Positions 17,182-27,188 of a DNA stretch of 64,000 nt are shown piece after piece (the stretch's first letter is position 1; every line of letters begins with the position of its first letter). This DNA is from Tardiphaga alba (GTDB taxonomy: Bacteria > Pseudomonadota > Alphaproteobacteria > Rhizobiales > Xanthobacteraceae). The stretch lies in the NCBI RefSeq assembly GCF_018279705.1, contig NZ_CP036498.1, forward strand, positions 5,721,001 through 5,785,000, written 5' to 3'. The position numbers and the translations under genes were made by a program. Below the pieces are notes generated by a model. The model was not told the origin of the DNA. It made no database searches and saw only the letters and a program-made list of their open reading frames with translations.

Positions 17182-20100
17182 GCATCCGTAGATGGCTTGC
17201 CCGCTGCGCTCGAAGGCGGAATTTCGTCAACGGCAGGTGTGGACGTCATCCTTTCGACTGCTGCAACGAACGCTTCGAGAACGGCCACGCGCTCCGATGG
17301 CGGCGCCGGTCGGCCATAGGCCAAACGGCCATCCTTCCATTCGAGTGCAGCGTCGCCATCAACAGACTTGTTGAGGTCGGCACGTCGTCGGTCATCGAAT
17401 ATCGCCGCCAAAGATTTGGGGCCGGCATCGACGCTCGAGATCCCGAGACGGATGCAAGCGAGCTCGAAGCGCGCCAGTCCGAAGAGATTCTCAGCCTCCA
17501 TCGGAATATCCCCGAAGCGCTCATCGACCTCGTCTTCCAATTCTTCCAACTGACCGTCATCATCGGCGCGGAAGATGCGGGCATAAAGCTCCAAACGGAT
17601 GCCCGCATCCTTGACGTAAGAGCTCGGCAAGAAAGCCGGAATGTCGAGATTGACCTTCGGATGCCGTTCGACCACCGGCGGTGGACCAGCCCGCCTCATC
17701 TCTCGATCCAACAGATGACGAGACAACTCGGTCCCGAGAAGCTGAATATGTCCGCTCTGCTCGTCCGAAAGGAAGTCGCCACCTCCCCGCATATCCATGT
17801 CACCCGCACTCACCAGAAAACCGGCGCCTTGGTCGTGCAGCTTCTTCAACGTGTTCAACCGTTTGGCCGCCGCGCCCGAAGGCTTGCCTTCGGGGTCGGT
17901 GAGAAAGAGGGCGAACGATCTCGTACTCCGGCGGCCCACCCGGCCTCGCAACTGATGCAGCTGCGCCAAGCCGAATTTGTCCGGACGCCACACGATGATG
18001 GTGTTGGCGCGCGGGAGATCCAAGCCGCTTTCGATGATGTTCGTCGCGAGCAGTATGTCGGCCTCGCCTGCGGCAAAACTCATCATCGCAGCATCGATAT
18101 CGGCAGCCGGCATCTTGCCGTGCAACGCGACGGCCTTCAATTCGGGCACCGTGTCCTTGAGACGCCGCGCCATCGGCGCAATGTCCTCGATCCGCGGGCA
18201 TACAACAAAGGATTGGCCACGGCGCCGATGTTCGCGGCGGAGCGCCGCGGCGACGGTGGCTTCATGAAACGGTTCGACGACAGTCACGACCGCGACGCGT
18301 CTGACGGGCGGGGTCGCAATGATGCTGAGCGCCCGCAATCCTGCGCTCACTTCATTCAAGGTCCTCGGAATCGGAGTGGCCGTCATGGTCAGCACGTTCA
18401 AACCTTCAGCCAAAGCCTCGAGTTTGGATTTTTGCGCCTTTCCGAAATGCTGCTCCTCGTCGACGACCAGCAGGCCCAGATCGTCGAATTTGACGCCCTT
18501 GGCGGCCACTGCATGAGTTCCGATCACGACGGACATCGAGCCATCCGCTAACTTCGCCTTGATGGCCCGAGCTTCGGAGGCCGTCGTAAAGCGGGACAGC
18601 AATCCCACCTCCACTCCGAACGGCTCGAAGCGACGGCGGAAGGTCTCGAAATGTTGTCGCGCCAACACCGTCGTCGGGACGGCCAACGCTATCTGCCTTC
18701 CCGCAAACACCGCCGCCGCGGCCGCTCGCAGCGCGACCTCTGTCTTGCCATAGCCGACGTCGCCACACACCAGACGGTCCATCGGGCTGTCGGCGGCTAG
18801 GTCGTTCAGGACATCTGTGATGGCCGAAGCCTGATCTACCGTAGGGATGTAAGCAAAGGCGGACGCGAAAGTCTCATAGTCCGCGACTTTCGGCACGATA
18901 GGATCAACGCGACGCTGCCGACGTTCGGACATGCGATCAGTGATGTGTCTGGCTGTCGCCGCTATGTCATTTTCGGCTTGCGATCGGCGTTGCAGCCATG
19001 ACGAGCCGTCAGCTTTGTCGAGCGAAACACCACCGGGATCCGAAGAATAACGCCAGATCGACCGTAAGTCCGATAATGGAAGCAAGACCTGGTCATCGTC
19101 TGCGAATTGCAGTCGAACCATCTCCGTGTCCGGAACGCCTGCCGCCGACAACGGAACGAGGTCCCGCAGAATGGCCATGCCGCGGTCCATATGGATGACG
19201 ACATCACCTAGCGACAGTCCCCGATCGCCGATGCTCCGTCGGCGACCGACCCTCATGATGTCTTGATGCGTCGCCCGGCTCCCGAGAACATCGGCGGCCG
19301 CCACGACGACCACGCTTCCAGGCCCGCCGAAGCCGCTATCGAGGTCGGCGATCATCGCTGCGGGATCTTCGGGCTTCGCCTGCGCGGACGCTTGTTTCCA
19401 GTCCGGGCACAGGGTGCTGGCCAACCCCGCCCGTCGGTCCATTGCCCGCAGATCTCGCTTCGATGCTGCCGTGAAGATCACCCGACGACCGCTATCGTGC
19501 TGCTCCTTGAGGAAGCGTCGGAAGGATCCCGTGGGTGCAGCGTCTTTGAAGAACGTTCGCGGCTCTGGCCCGGAAGATGTTTCCGGCAGGATGACGATGT
19601 CGCGATGCGAAAGATGTTGTTCCCATTCGTCGAGGGACATGACGGACGACGCCTCCTTGCCATCGACCCGGCTCAGCCACCGTTTTGCGATCGATTCCAC
19701 GCCATGATCAACGACAAGTGCGCAAGACGGGCAGTAGTCGAAAACCGTCGACGCGATCCGAGGCTTTTCCGAGACTTGGGGTTCGTCAGCCGCGCATGCA
19801 CTGGTTTCATCGACGACGTCGATTACGACCGCGTCGAGCGCATCCAGATCTCTCTGATCCGTCAGATCGTAAAAGTGAATGTCGGTGACCCTGCCTGAGT
19901 CGTAGCCGATGCGCACCGGACCCAGCGCGCCTGCCGGGAAGATTTCGACGGCGTTGCCCAAAAATATCGCGGAGCCAGGCGCTTCGATCCGCTCATCGAT
20001 CAGATACTTGCTGACGGTCAGAAAGCTGCGCACCTCGTCTTCGACGAACGGCCCACCGTTCGACACGCGCAGCGCCGAAGTCAACATGTTCTCCGGCTTT

Positions 20101-20487
20101 GGCACCCGCCTTGCGAGAGCATGTACGGTTGTGATGGCTAGTGCGCCCTGAGCCTGTGCGAGGCGCCGCAGGACCGAACTTCGCCGCCCGGCGATCTCAG
20201 GCGACGGTTCAAGATCATCGGAAGCCGACGGTCCGAGGCTCGGCAGCACCATGACTTCGGCTCGAGGTTCGAACGCGTGAACGACAGCGCCCAATCGCTC
20301 CGCGCGGCGCTCGTCTTGACAGATGAAGATAACCCCGGCGCGGCCCGCGGTGCGCCAGACGTCGAGCAGATAGAGTGCCGTCATTCCCAGAGGGGAAGCG
20401 GACGATGGCAGCGGAGGCGTTGATCTGGATGGAAATCGTCCATCTTCCCCTGGAGAAGACTTTGTCGGTCTGGATCGCGCGGAGCAT
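17178..20487 (-). CDS. Mfd-like transcription-repair coupling helicase, second type
   Basis: About 1100 codons. Layout of Mfd: N-terminal UvrB-like module (numbered from an alternative GTG at 20498: residues 39-230), RNA-polymerase-interacting segment (431-485, GDVVIHMDRG ... VLLPLSDLRSIWRY), then helicase lobes with CGDVGYGKTE (578-587), VVDEEQHFG, TATPIPRTL, ATNIIESGLDLP and LHQLRGRVGRR, and the C-terminal TRCF domain. All helicase motifs look intact. The N-terminus is damaged: ATG 20487 gives MLRAIQTDKVFSRGRW ... IVRFPSG, which joins sensibly to MTALYLLDVWRT only after a one-base shift near 20385. Translation could also restart at ATG 20384. The RID is divergent from housekeeping Mfd. Lies in a three-gene minus-strand unit. 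Confidence 0.82.
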
Positions 20488-20494
20488 GTGGAAC

Positions 20495-20815
20495 TCACGT
20501 GGCCTTCTTCCGTTTCACGGCCTTCTTCACGGCGGTTTTCTTCCTGCCCTTCTTGGCTTTGGGCGGCGCGGAAGACTTTTTCGGCGCTATGTTCTTCTTG
20601 GCTTTCCGCGGGGCGGCGGATGAATTGGCTACGATGTTCGCTTTTCCACCGATCACGCCGACTTGGGCAAACGGCAGTTCGGAGAACACCGCGATTTCCG
20701 GAATCCCGACGGCTTTCTCCGATGCTCCCGAAGGTTCGGTCGCCGCCCTTCCTCCTGTTGCCGCAGCCCTGAGGCCTTGCAAGGCCTTGCCAACCAGACC
20801 CGTCCTTCTAACCAC
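20495..20815 (-). CDS. basic protein with histone-H1-like tail
   Basis: 106 residues from GTG 20815 with GGAGG at ideal spacing. The first 70 residues contain IPEIAVFSELPFAQVGVIGG; the last 40 are a Lys/Ala/Pro tail (KAKKNIAPKKSSAPPKAKKG). Such tails bind nucleic acid non-specifically. It ends 8 bp before the Mfd-like start, suggesting a functional link to DNA repair or chromatin. Confidence 0.6.
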   Translation of the reverse strand: MVRRTGLVGKALQGLRAAATGGRAATEPSGASEKAVGIPEIAVFSELPFAQVGVIGGKANIVANSSAAPRKAKKNIAPKKSSAPPKAKKGRKKTAVKKAVKRKKAT

Positions 20816-20874
20816 GCCAGACCTCCAATCGAGAGAGGGTCGGGGACATCATCCCCGCTCATGTCATCAACCCA

Positions 20875-21789
20875 TCAACGAGATTTCTTGTAGAGTTTCG
20901 AAGCGATTTCGTAGAACTCTTCGGGCGCATAGTCCGGAGCGAAGGCAGACGGCGTACCTTCCAACTCCGCAATCTTGGCGCCATCCGGCATCCCCTCGAC
21001 GACTTCCAGATCGCCGACCGGATCTCCCGGCAGCGCCATCTCGCCGTTGCCCCAAATCCCGGCCATCTCGACGTAGTCCTTGGGGCTGAAGGTGTAGAGC
21101 CGACGGTGGGATCCTTCGGCCAGATACTTCTGACATTCCGGAATGTTGTCGAGATTGATCTTCGGCGCGGGCAACATCTTCTCGATCTCGACGCCCGTCA
21201 GCTTCTTGATGGCCAAGGCATATGCGTGAGCATGGACGCTGCCGCGGACAAGGAGATAGCCACAAACTTCCCGCCCGGTCGGCTCCGTCATCGTCTCGTA
21301 GACGCGAAGCTTGTGAAGCCGGGCGCCGCATTCGAGATGAAAATTATGTAGCAGGTCCATGATCACGTTGCCGCTCGACGTCACGAAATCCATGTTCCAC
21401 GACGCGCCGTTACTGTTCATCGGCATCGCACCGCCCGCACCCGACACAAACGAAGCCGCCAACCGGATGTCCTGCATGTCCTCGAACGGCGCGCCGCTGA
21501 GATCGACACCTTCGGTCGGATCGCCGGGACCGTTGTTCAACATGGCAACGCCGTTGCTGACGAGTTCTACGTGCCCAAGCTCTTCAGCGGTGATGGCCGC
21601 GACGAGACTGTAGAACGGACGAAGCTTGGATTTGCTGCGAAAGTTGAAGCTCTGGAACATGTAATTGTTTAGCGTGGACATCTCGCCGTACTTGCCGCCG
21701 AGAAGTTCCTGGAGTGCGGCTCCCGCGTTCGGGTTCGGAGCCTTAGGAATCGGAAGCTCGGCCTGCAGTTTGTCGACACGAAGGAACAT
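20875..21789 (-). CDS. manganese catalase
   Basis: 304 residues from MFLRVDKLQAELPIPK (ATG 21789; SD AGGAGA). Four-helix ferritin-like enzyme that breaks down hydrogen peroxide at a di-manganese centre. Ligand-bearing motifs: the Glu in KYGEMSTLNNYMFQS, AAITAEELGHVELVSN, FHLECGARLHKLRVYE and RGSVHAHAYALAI. Length is normal. Cytoplasmic. An EcfG-like promoter lies 32 bp upstream and a divergent Crp/Fnr gene follows it, so regulation by both is possible. Confidence 0.93.
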   Translation of the reverse strand: MFLRVDKLQAELPIPKAPNPNAGAALQELLGGKYGEMSTLNNYMFQSFNFRSKSKLRPFYSLVAAITAEELGHVELVSNGVAMLNNGPGDPTEGVDLSGAPFEDMQDIRLAASFVSGAGGAMPMNSNGASWNMDFVTSSGNVIMDLLHNFHLECGARLHKLRVYETMTEPTGREVCGYLLVRGSVHAHAYALAIKKLTGVEIEKMLPAPKINLDNIPECQKYLAEGSHRRLYTFSPKDYVEMAGIWGNGEMALPGDPVGDLEVVEGMPDGAKIAELEGTPSAFAPDYAPEEFYEIASKLYKKSR

Positions 21790-21820
21790 CGTGCTATCTC
21801 CTGGGTTGTGGTGCCTTCTG

Positions 21821-21845
21821 AACCTGCGCCTGAGTGGTCTGTTCC
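21821..21845 (-). promoter_or_regulatory. EcfG-like promoter for manganese catalase
   Basis: On the minus strand GGAAC (21845-21841), 16-base spacer, GGTT (21824-21821). Same spacing and -10 variant as at 12325-12349. ATG 21789 is 31 bp downstream, with room for a short leader. Confidence 0.5.
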
Positions 21846-21919
21846 TGCGCGCCCACTTATATTTGGATGTCGCTTGATCCAAGGATTCATGCCAGCAGGA
21901 AAATGCGGCGCGTCAAGCA

Positions 21920-22663
21920 GTGAGGGAGGCATCCATTCGACCCGCAGAACTGATGATCAGGAAGCTGTCCGAGCATTCTCGACTGACTGCCCGTGATGTC
22001 GCAGAACTCCGTAAGCTTCCCATGATGACGCGAGTGCTGGATCCTGACGACGATATCGTACGGCAGGGCGACAGACCCACGTCTTCCGCACTCGTACTCG
22101 AGGGTTTGGTCGCGCGATATCATCTGTTGCCGGACGGGAGGCGCCAGTATCTGTCCTATCATCTAGCCGGCGACCTTCCCGATACCCAGGCGCTCTTCGT
22201 AGACCGGATGGACCACGCGGTGTGCGCGATCGGACCTGCCGTCGTGGGCCTGATTCCTCACGCCGCCCTATTTGCAGCCTTCGAGAGGCGATCGTCGCTC
22301 GCGGGAGCTGTTTGGCGCGAGACCTTGATCGATGCCGCGATCTTCCGCGAAGCGATCACGAACAACAGCTCCCGCGGTCCAACCGCGCGCATGGCCCATC
22401 TTTTCTGCGAGTTGGTTTATCGGTCGAAGGCTGCCAAGCTGACGACCAGCCACGATTGCAGCGCACCGATCGGCCTCAGGCAACTAGGGGAGACGTTGGG
22501 ACTGTCGTTGGCCACCGTCAACAGATCTCTGGCAGAGTTGAGAGCGAATGGCACCGCCGATCTTCAGAATGGGCGCATAACGATCCGCGACTGGAAGACA
22601 TTGTCAGATATCGGACAGTTTCAGCCGACCTATCTGCATCTGCGGAAACCACTCGATCCCTGA
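21920..22663 (+). CDS. Crp/Fnr-family transcription regulator
   Basis: 247 residues from GTG 21920; ATG 21953 would give 236. N-terminal cyclic-nucleotide-binding-like barrel (DDDIVRQGDRPTSSALVLEG, LSYHLAGDLPDTQAL), dimer helix, C-terminal winged HTH with RQLGETLGLSLATVNRSLAELRANG. No cysteine cluster of Fnr, so not an Fe-S sensor. Divergent from manganese catalase with a 130-bp shared region, so it may control that gene. The ligand is unknown. Confidence 0.85.
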   Translation: MREASIRPAELMIRKLSEHSRLTARDVAELRKLPMMTRVLDPDDDIVRQGDRPTSSALVLEGLVARYHLLPDGRRQYLSYHLAGDLPDTQALFVDRMDHAVCAIGPAVVGLIPHAALFAAFERRSSLAGAVWRETLIDAAIFREAITNNSSRGPTARMAHLFCELVYRSKAAKLTTSHDCSAPIGLRQLGETLGLSLATVNRSLAELRANGTADLQNGRITIRDWKTLSDIGQFQPTYLHLRKPLDP

Positions 22664-22695
22664 GGGCCGTCTTGTCTGTGCTAGTCCCAGCGCCG

Positions 22696-22920
22696 CTACC
22701 GAACGCGGGGTCGCTCGATGGCGCCGGTGTCGCGCAGCGCCGCACGGACTTGTCGGACACCCGGAAACGTCATTCCCAGCTGATGAGCCTTTTTCCTCAC
22801 CGAAGCGATTGGGCGACCCAGCGCCGCAGAGGCCCGTAGCAACGTGGCTCCGCTCGCCGCAAGTTTGAGGAGCAGGGCGACGTCTTCCGGACGCCAACTC
22901 TTCACGATCGGTTTCGACAT
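22696..22920 (-). CDS. SANT/Myb-like small HTH protein (copy 3)
   Basis: 74 residues from MSKPIVKSWRPEDVALL. The pattern SGATLLRASAALGRPIASVRKKAHQLGMTFPGVRQVRAALRD is the family core; it is closest to copy 4 (35134), with which it shares the GVRQVRA/GVKQVRA ending. Probable DNA binder. Convergent with the Crp/Fnr gene. Confidence 0.7.
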   Translation of the reverse strand: MSKPIVKSWRPEDVALLLKLAASGATLLRASAALGRPIASVRKKAHQLGMTFPGVRQVRAALRDTGAIERPRVR

Positions 22921-23105
22921 CAACGATCCTCGCGTTTCCTCGTCGAACTATAAAGCTGCCGAAACCTTCGAACGTCTCATTTGAGACGACCAGCTCTCCA
23001 TGTTCGTCGAATATGGGCCGTCGAATAGCGCGTTCGATTGCGGCCGGTTCGCCTCTTTGCTCGACGACGTCGCCTGTTCCGCGGCCGGGTTCACCGGAAC
23101 CTGCC

Positions 23106-24314
23106 ATGTTGCGAGGCATTAGCAGCGCGATCGAGAGGATATCCCAAGCCATGGCCGCTGTTACTGCGTTCGCCAGCATAGCCATCCCCGCCTGCAACGA
23201 GGCCGAGCGAATCGGCGCATGCCTCGCCGCACTCGCTGTACAGCGGGATCTGCACGGGTCTCCGTTGTCCGCAGACGCTTTCGAGGTACTGGTTTTCGCC
23301 AACAACTGTACGGACGACACGGTCGCCGTCGCCGAACGCATTGCTAGACTTCTTCCGCAGCGTGTCGTCGTCGCCGAAGAATGTCTCCCGCGCGAGATGT
23401 CCAACGCCGGATGGGCACGCAAGCGCGCCATGGATCTGGCTGTCGATCGTCTCGAAAAGTTCGGCAATGGCAGGGTCGTCATGACCACGGATGCCGACTC
23501 CTGCGTCAGCCCGACATGGGTCTGTTCCAATCTTTGCGAACTGGCGAAGGGCGTGGACTGCGTGGCGGGCTATGTCGATGCAGCCCCCTCCGAGATCGTG
23601 ATGCTTGGGCGCGGCTTCTTGCAGAGAGGGCGCCTCGAAGACACCTATCTCAGGCTGGTTGCCGAGATCGTGGCGCGCTGCGATCCACGGCCTCACGATC
23701 CATGGCCGAACCACCGGGTATCGTCGGGCGCGAGCCTCGCAGTCACGGTCGAGGCGTACCGGGCGATAGGGGGGCTTCCCGCCCGGCCGCTAGGTGAAGA
23801 TGCGGCCCTGACGGCGTCGCTCGAAGAAGCCGGCTTCAAGGTGAGGCATTCGCTGGATGTGACCGTGCAGACATCCTGCCGCCTTTCAGGCCGCGCGACG
23901 GGCGGCGCGGCGGATACGATGCAGCGCCGGTTGACCGACCTCGATGCTCCCTGCGACGAAGATCTGGAGCCCGCGCTGCACTTGACCCGGCGGGCTCTCT
24001 GCAGATCGTTTTTCCGCAGAGCATGGAGGGGTGACTTGGACGCCGACACCTTTTCCGCCCGGGTCGCTATTCCACCCTACCTTATTCCCCGTCTCCGTGC
24101 GGAGGAAGCGACCTTCCTCGAAGCTTGGGAGGCTATTTCGGTAGCGAGCTCCGCGTTGAGCGAGCGACGCACCTTGCGGCCTTCCGAACTTCCGCGCGAG
24201 ATTTCCGCCGCGCGTTTGGTCCTCGCAGCTCTCCGAACGGAGAGCCCTACGACGACAACGTTTCCAAGCGGTAGACATGATCGCGAAGGATCCGGCGAGA
24301 CGGAGCTCGCTTAG
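23106..24314 (+). CDS. family 2 glycosyltransferase
   Basis: About 402 residues from ATG 23106 (other in-frame starts: 23013, 23151). GT-A fold: IAIPACNEAERIGACLAAL at the start of the domain, VFANNCTDDT, DADS as the DxD-type metal site, and VSSGASLAVTVEAYRAIGGLP with GEDAAL as the acceptor-side motif. No membrane helix. Neighbours are a NodS-like methyltransferase, a PIG-L deacetylase and an acyl-CoA dehydrogenase, a set that suggests synthesis or modification of a glycolipid or surface sugar. Its 3' end overlaps the methyltransferase gene by 68 bp tail to tail, so its last residues may not be original. Confidence 0.82.
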   Translation: MLRGISSAIERISQAMAAVTAFASIAIPACNEAERIGACLAALAVQRDLHGSPLSADAFEVLVFANNCTDDTVAVAERIARLLPQRVVVAEECLPREMSNAGWARKRAMDLAVDRLEKFGNGRVVMTTDADSCVSPTWVCSNLCELAKGVDCVAGYVDAAPSEIVMLGRGFLQRGRLEDTYLRLVAEIVARCDPRPHDPWPNHRVSSGASLAVTVEAYRAIGGLPARPLGEDAALTASLEEAGFKVRHSLDVTVQTSCRLSGRATGGAADTMQRRLTDLDAPCDEDLEPALHLTRRALCRSFFRRAWRGDLDADTFSARVAIPPYLIPRLRAEEATFLEAWEAISVASSALSERRTLRPSELPREISAARLVLAALRTESPTTTTFPSGRHDREGSGETELA

Positions 24315-24822
24315 CCACGGCGGCGGCAAAGATGTCGCTGGCCTGGCAGCCGGTGAGCGGGTAGTCGGTCTCCCCGAGCCAGTGACACAGCACCATCTCG
24401 CCGCCCGGCGCCCGCGCTGTGCAGCACAGATCCGCGACCACGCGGAGATCGGCTTCGGTGAAGTAGTACAGGACTTCCGAAAGCACGATCAGGTCGAAAT
24501 GGCCTCCAGGAAAATCCCCTGGCAGAACACGCTTCTCAAGCGTCACGTTCGACGAAGCACCCTCACGCGCCACGTCAATGGCAGTCTGCGAAGCGTCGAT
24601 CGCCAGCAATCGTTCGCTTCGTTTCGCCAGCTTGCCCGTCAACACCCCGATCGAGCACCCGACCTCCAAGACATGCCGATAGGTCCGGCTGCCAAGCGCG
24701 GCCAGCGTCGCATCGTATTTTTCGCGCTCGTAAGCACTGCTACGGAAGTCCCATGGATCGATATTCTCGCGATAGCGACCTTCGAAGTATTCGGCAGGCA
24801 GGCTTTCGGTGTGCCGCGTCAT
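24247..24822 (-). CDS. NodS-like SAM-dependent methyltransferase
   Basis: 191 residues; ATG overlaps the stop of the PIG-L frame (TCATGA). N-terminal YFEGRYRENIDPWDFRSSAYEREKY is typical of NodS-like enzymes; SAM motif I is VLEVGCSIGVLTGKLA near residues 50-65, and LIVLSEVLYYFTEAD is motif IV region. Methylates a small or sugar substrate. Third gene of the ACAD / PIG-L / methyltransferase unit. Confidence 0.82.
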   Translation of the reverse strand: MTRHTESLPAEYFEGRYRENIDPWDFRSSAYEREKYDATLAALGSRTYRHVLEVGCSIGVLTGKLAKRSERLLAIDASQTAIDVAREGASSNVTLEKRVLPGDFPGGHFDLIVLSEVLYYFTEADLRVVADLCCTARAPGGEMVLCHWLGETDYPLTGCQASDIFAAAVAKRAPSRRILRDHVYRLETLSS

Positions 24823-25555
24823 GACGGGATCTCGAGAACGTATTCATAGTCGGTCATGAATGGCGCGAGCGTCTCGGCAGTGAATCTAAAACCCGTCGGG
24901 TCGTCTTCGATCAGGCTGGACATCTGCGACGCATGGGCGGCTATGGCTTTTTGCTTTATCGTACGCTCGGATCGGATATGCAGACGGTACCCCGAGGCTC
25001 TCCGGGTAGATGCTCCTCCGTATTCAAATGCCATCCCCAGATGGGATAGGCCCACAGATGAACGACAGGGTTATCGCTCAGAACGCTGGCGGCGAGAGCG
25101 GCTGCGGCCTTGTGGTCGCAATGAGGGTCCTGATCCCATGTGACGAAAAGGTTCTTCGCGCCTGTCCTGCGGACGAGCTCGGACACGAACCTGACCGCCT
25201 CAACGAACGCCGGCCCCTCGGAAGGAGCTTGCGTATCGGGCAAGTCTAAATGGTAGACGCAAGCTGGGTCCATGCCGAGGATTTCCCCGGCAGCGCGGAC
25301 CTCCGCTTTGCGAAGATTGACGAGCTTTTCGGGCGGATATTCGATCGAATTGGGATGTGATCCTGCTCCGTCTGTCAGGACCACCACGTGAACCTCCTGG
25401 CCGGCCGAGCGCGCTTGTGCGATGAGCCCGCCCAGGCCGAGGGTCTCGTCGTCCGGGTGCGGCGACAGGACGACGATCGGCGCATGACTTGTCAATTCTT
25501 CGCGGCTGATGATTGGTAGCTTCCTTGCCGCCTCCAGGTACTGCGCGATTTTCAT
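24819..25555 (-). pseudogene. PIG-L family deacetylase, frameshifted near its 3' end
   Basis: From ATG 25555 the first 190 codons are a PIG-L zinc deacetylase: VVLSPHPDDETLGLGG near residue 30 and DQDPHCDHKAAAALAAS supply the metal and base residues. At the G4 run 24990-24993 (minus strand) the frame breaks: the family sequence continues in another frame as GYRLHIRSERTIKQKAIAAH and ends in TDYEYVLEIPS, stop 24819-24821. Loss of one G explains it. The frame as written ends about 15 codons later, so the enzyme loses its last 60 residues. ATG overlaps the preceding ACAD stop. Confidence 0.82.
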
Positions 25556-26754
25556 CAGAATTCCCCCACCGAAAGTGCCGTCTTGAGAAAAACGCGCGCG
25601 CCGTCACTCATGGCCAGATCGGGCACGGGCTGACGCAGATAGGTTGCCAGGTCCCTGCAGACGCGCTCCACGTGGTTGGGCCTCACGAAGGCGCGGAGGC
25701 CGACGCCTCTCTGAACCCTCTCCATGACATTCAAGGCCGACCTTTCGACGACCATTCGAGTGAGGTTCGCAAATGCCACGATGGTTTCGGGATCGGTGTC
25801 CGATGCGAGGCGCCGTGCGGCCTCTTCCACCCAGAAACGTGCGGTCGTCGCATCCGCAACGCAGCCAGCCAACCGCTCAAGCTGATAGGCGTCCTCACCT
25901 CTGCCGGAGGACCTCAGATGGTTCCGGAACACATCCACCAGACGTTCCGTCGCGCCGACATGTGCTGCACAGAACCGCCAAGCTCCGCCGGAGAAATGCG
26001 GCTGCTGCATGAAGTCGCCGGGATCGCCGACGATTTCCCGGGCGCCAACGGAGCGCCCGGTGAATTCCACCGTCCCTGTCGCCGTGGCACGCATCCCCTG
26101 AGCTTGCCAGCCGGAAATGTCGTGAACGTATCCCGGCTCGAGATCCAGCAAGCACATCTGCTGTCCCCGAGGTCCTTTAGCGGTGACTAGGGGACGCGTG
26201 ACGAAACCTGCTCCCGAAGCGAGTATCTTACGTCCTTTCAGGACCTCGCCGCCTTCGCCGGAAACGATCGTGAGCCCCTCTGCGTCGTCAGCTCCCCAGA
26301 CCGCGGAAAGCGCGCCGGCAGCCACGTCCGTCGCCAAGTCCTCGATCTGCTCCCGTGAGCCATAGCGGCACACCAGGCCAACGGCGTTGAGATGCCCCTC
26401 GTACAGCCGGGCGATCGACAGGTCCGCCGCGCCGAGGGCCCGCAGAACCGCGCAAAGCCGCTCGCCGTGTCGTGGCTCCCAGAGACCGACGCCGCCAAAT
26501 TCCTCCGGCAACGGGCTCTTGCCCAAACCGCTGGAATGGAAATCCTCCCAAATCTCTGGAGCGATAAGCGCATCGCTATCGGTTTTCGCGGCACGCTGCG
26601 CGGCTTTCGCGGCGAATTCGAAGATGTTCTCAATGGATCGGTTCGCTGGAGCTAAAATGGTCTTACCCTCGCGTTGCTGCGCTTTTGAAGTCCGCAACGC
26701 GCCGCTTGTTCCAAGAAACCGGAACAACGATGCATATCCGCATTTGTCAGACAT
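25555..26754 (-). CDS. acyl-CoA dehydrogenase-like flavoprotein
   Basis: 399 residues from MSDKCGYASLFRFLG (ATG 26754); upstream codons are antisense to 26776-27003. Acyl-CoA dehydrogenase fold: LPEEFGGVGLWEPR near residue 80, a middle beta domain (LKGRKILASGAGFVTRPLV) and the C-terminal helix bundle. The usual catalytic glutamate region is not obvious, and such proteins in PIG-L/GT2 clusters may act on unusual acyl substrates. First gene of the minus-strand unit, TGATG overlap with PIG-L. Confidence 0.75.
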   Translation of the reverse strand: MSDKCGYASLFRFLGTSGALRTSKAQQREGKTILAPANRSIENIFEFAAKAAQRAAKTDSDALIAPEIWEDFHSSGLGKSPLPEEFGGVGLWEPRHGERLCAVLRALGAADLSIARLYEGHLNAVGLVCRYGSREQIEDLATDVAAGALSAVWGADDAEGLTIVSGEGGEVLKGRKILASGAGFVTRPLVTAKGPRGQQMCLLDLEPGYVHDISGWQAQGMRATATGTVEFTGRSVGAREIVGDPGDFMQQPHFSGGAWRFCAAHVGATERLVDVFRNHLRSSGRGEDAYQLERLAGCVADATTARFWVEEAARRLASDTDPETIVAFANLTRMVVERSALNVMERVQRGVGLRAFVRPNHVERVCRDLATYLRQPVPDLAMSDGARVFLKTALSVGEF

Positions 26755-26775
26755 CGCTTCCAACGGACAGGCGTC

Positions 26776-27003
26776 ATGGCCACCATCGAACTGCAACCGC
26801 ACAACGAATTCCCGGAGACCTGGTTGCTTGTATGGACTGAGCGACAGGAGATCATCGGCCGCGTCCGCCGCGGAGAGGACGGCAAGTTCGGAATCACGAC
26901 ACACGGGCCCCACTGGAGCCCAATGAAGAGCTTCGCTGCCGACAAGTTTGACGAACCGGAAGGGGCGTTGAAGATAGTCCAAGCCTACCTCGGTGGGCGT
27001 TGA
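26776..27003 (+). CDS. small hypothetical protein
   Basis: 75 residues, beta-rich (TWLLVWTERQEIIGRVRRG, FGITTHGPHWSPM), ending KIVQAYLGGR. Divergent from the acyl-CoA dehydrogenase with a 21-bp gap. No family recognised; codon use and length support a gene. Confidence 0.55.
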   Translation: MATIELQPHNEFPETWLLVWTERQEIIGRVRRGEDGKFGITTHGPHWSPMKSFAADKFDEPEGALKIVQAYLGGR

Positions 27004-27188
27004 GCTGCGCGCCCCAATGACGTTCGAGCACGACTCGTCCTACGAAGCGCCTCTCCCACACTGACCATACCGGTCGAGCGTCTATGCAGTTCCGAGAGCG
27101 TCTATTCCCGGAAATCCGCCAAGCTCCTAAGGTAGGCAGCGCAATCGACGGGCCCGCATTGCACTCTGCATCCGCCCGCGAAATTCGT

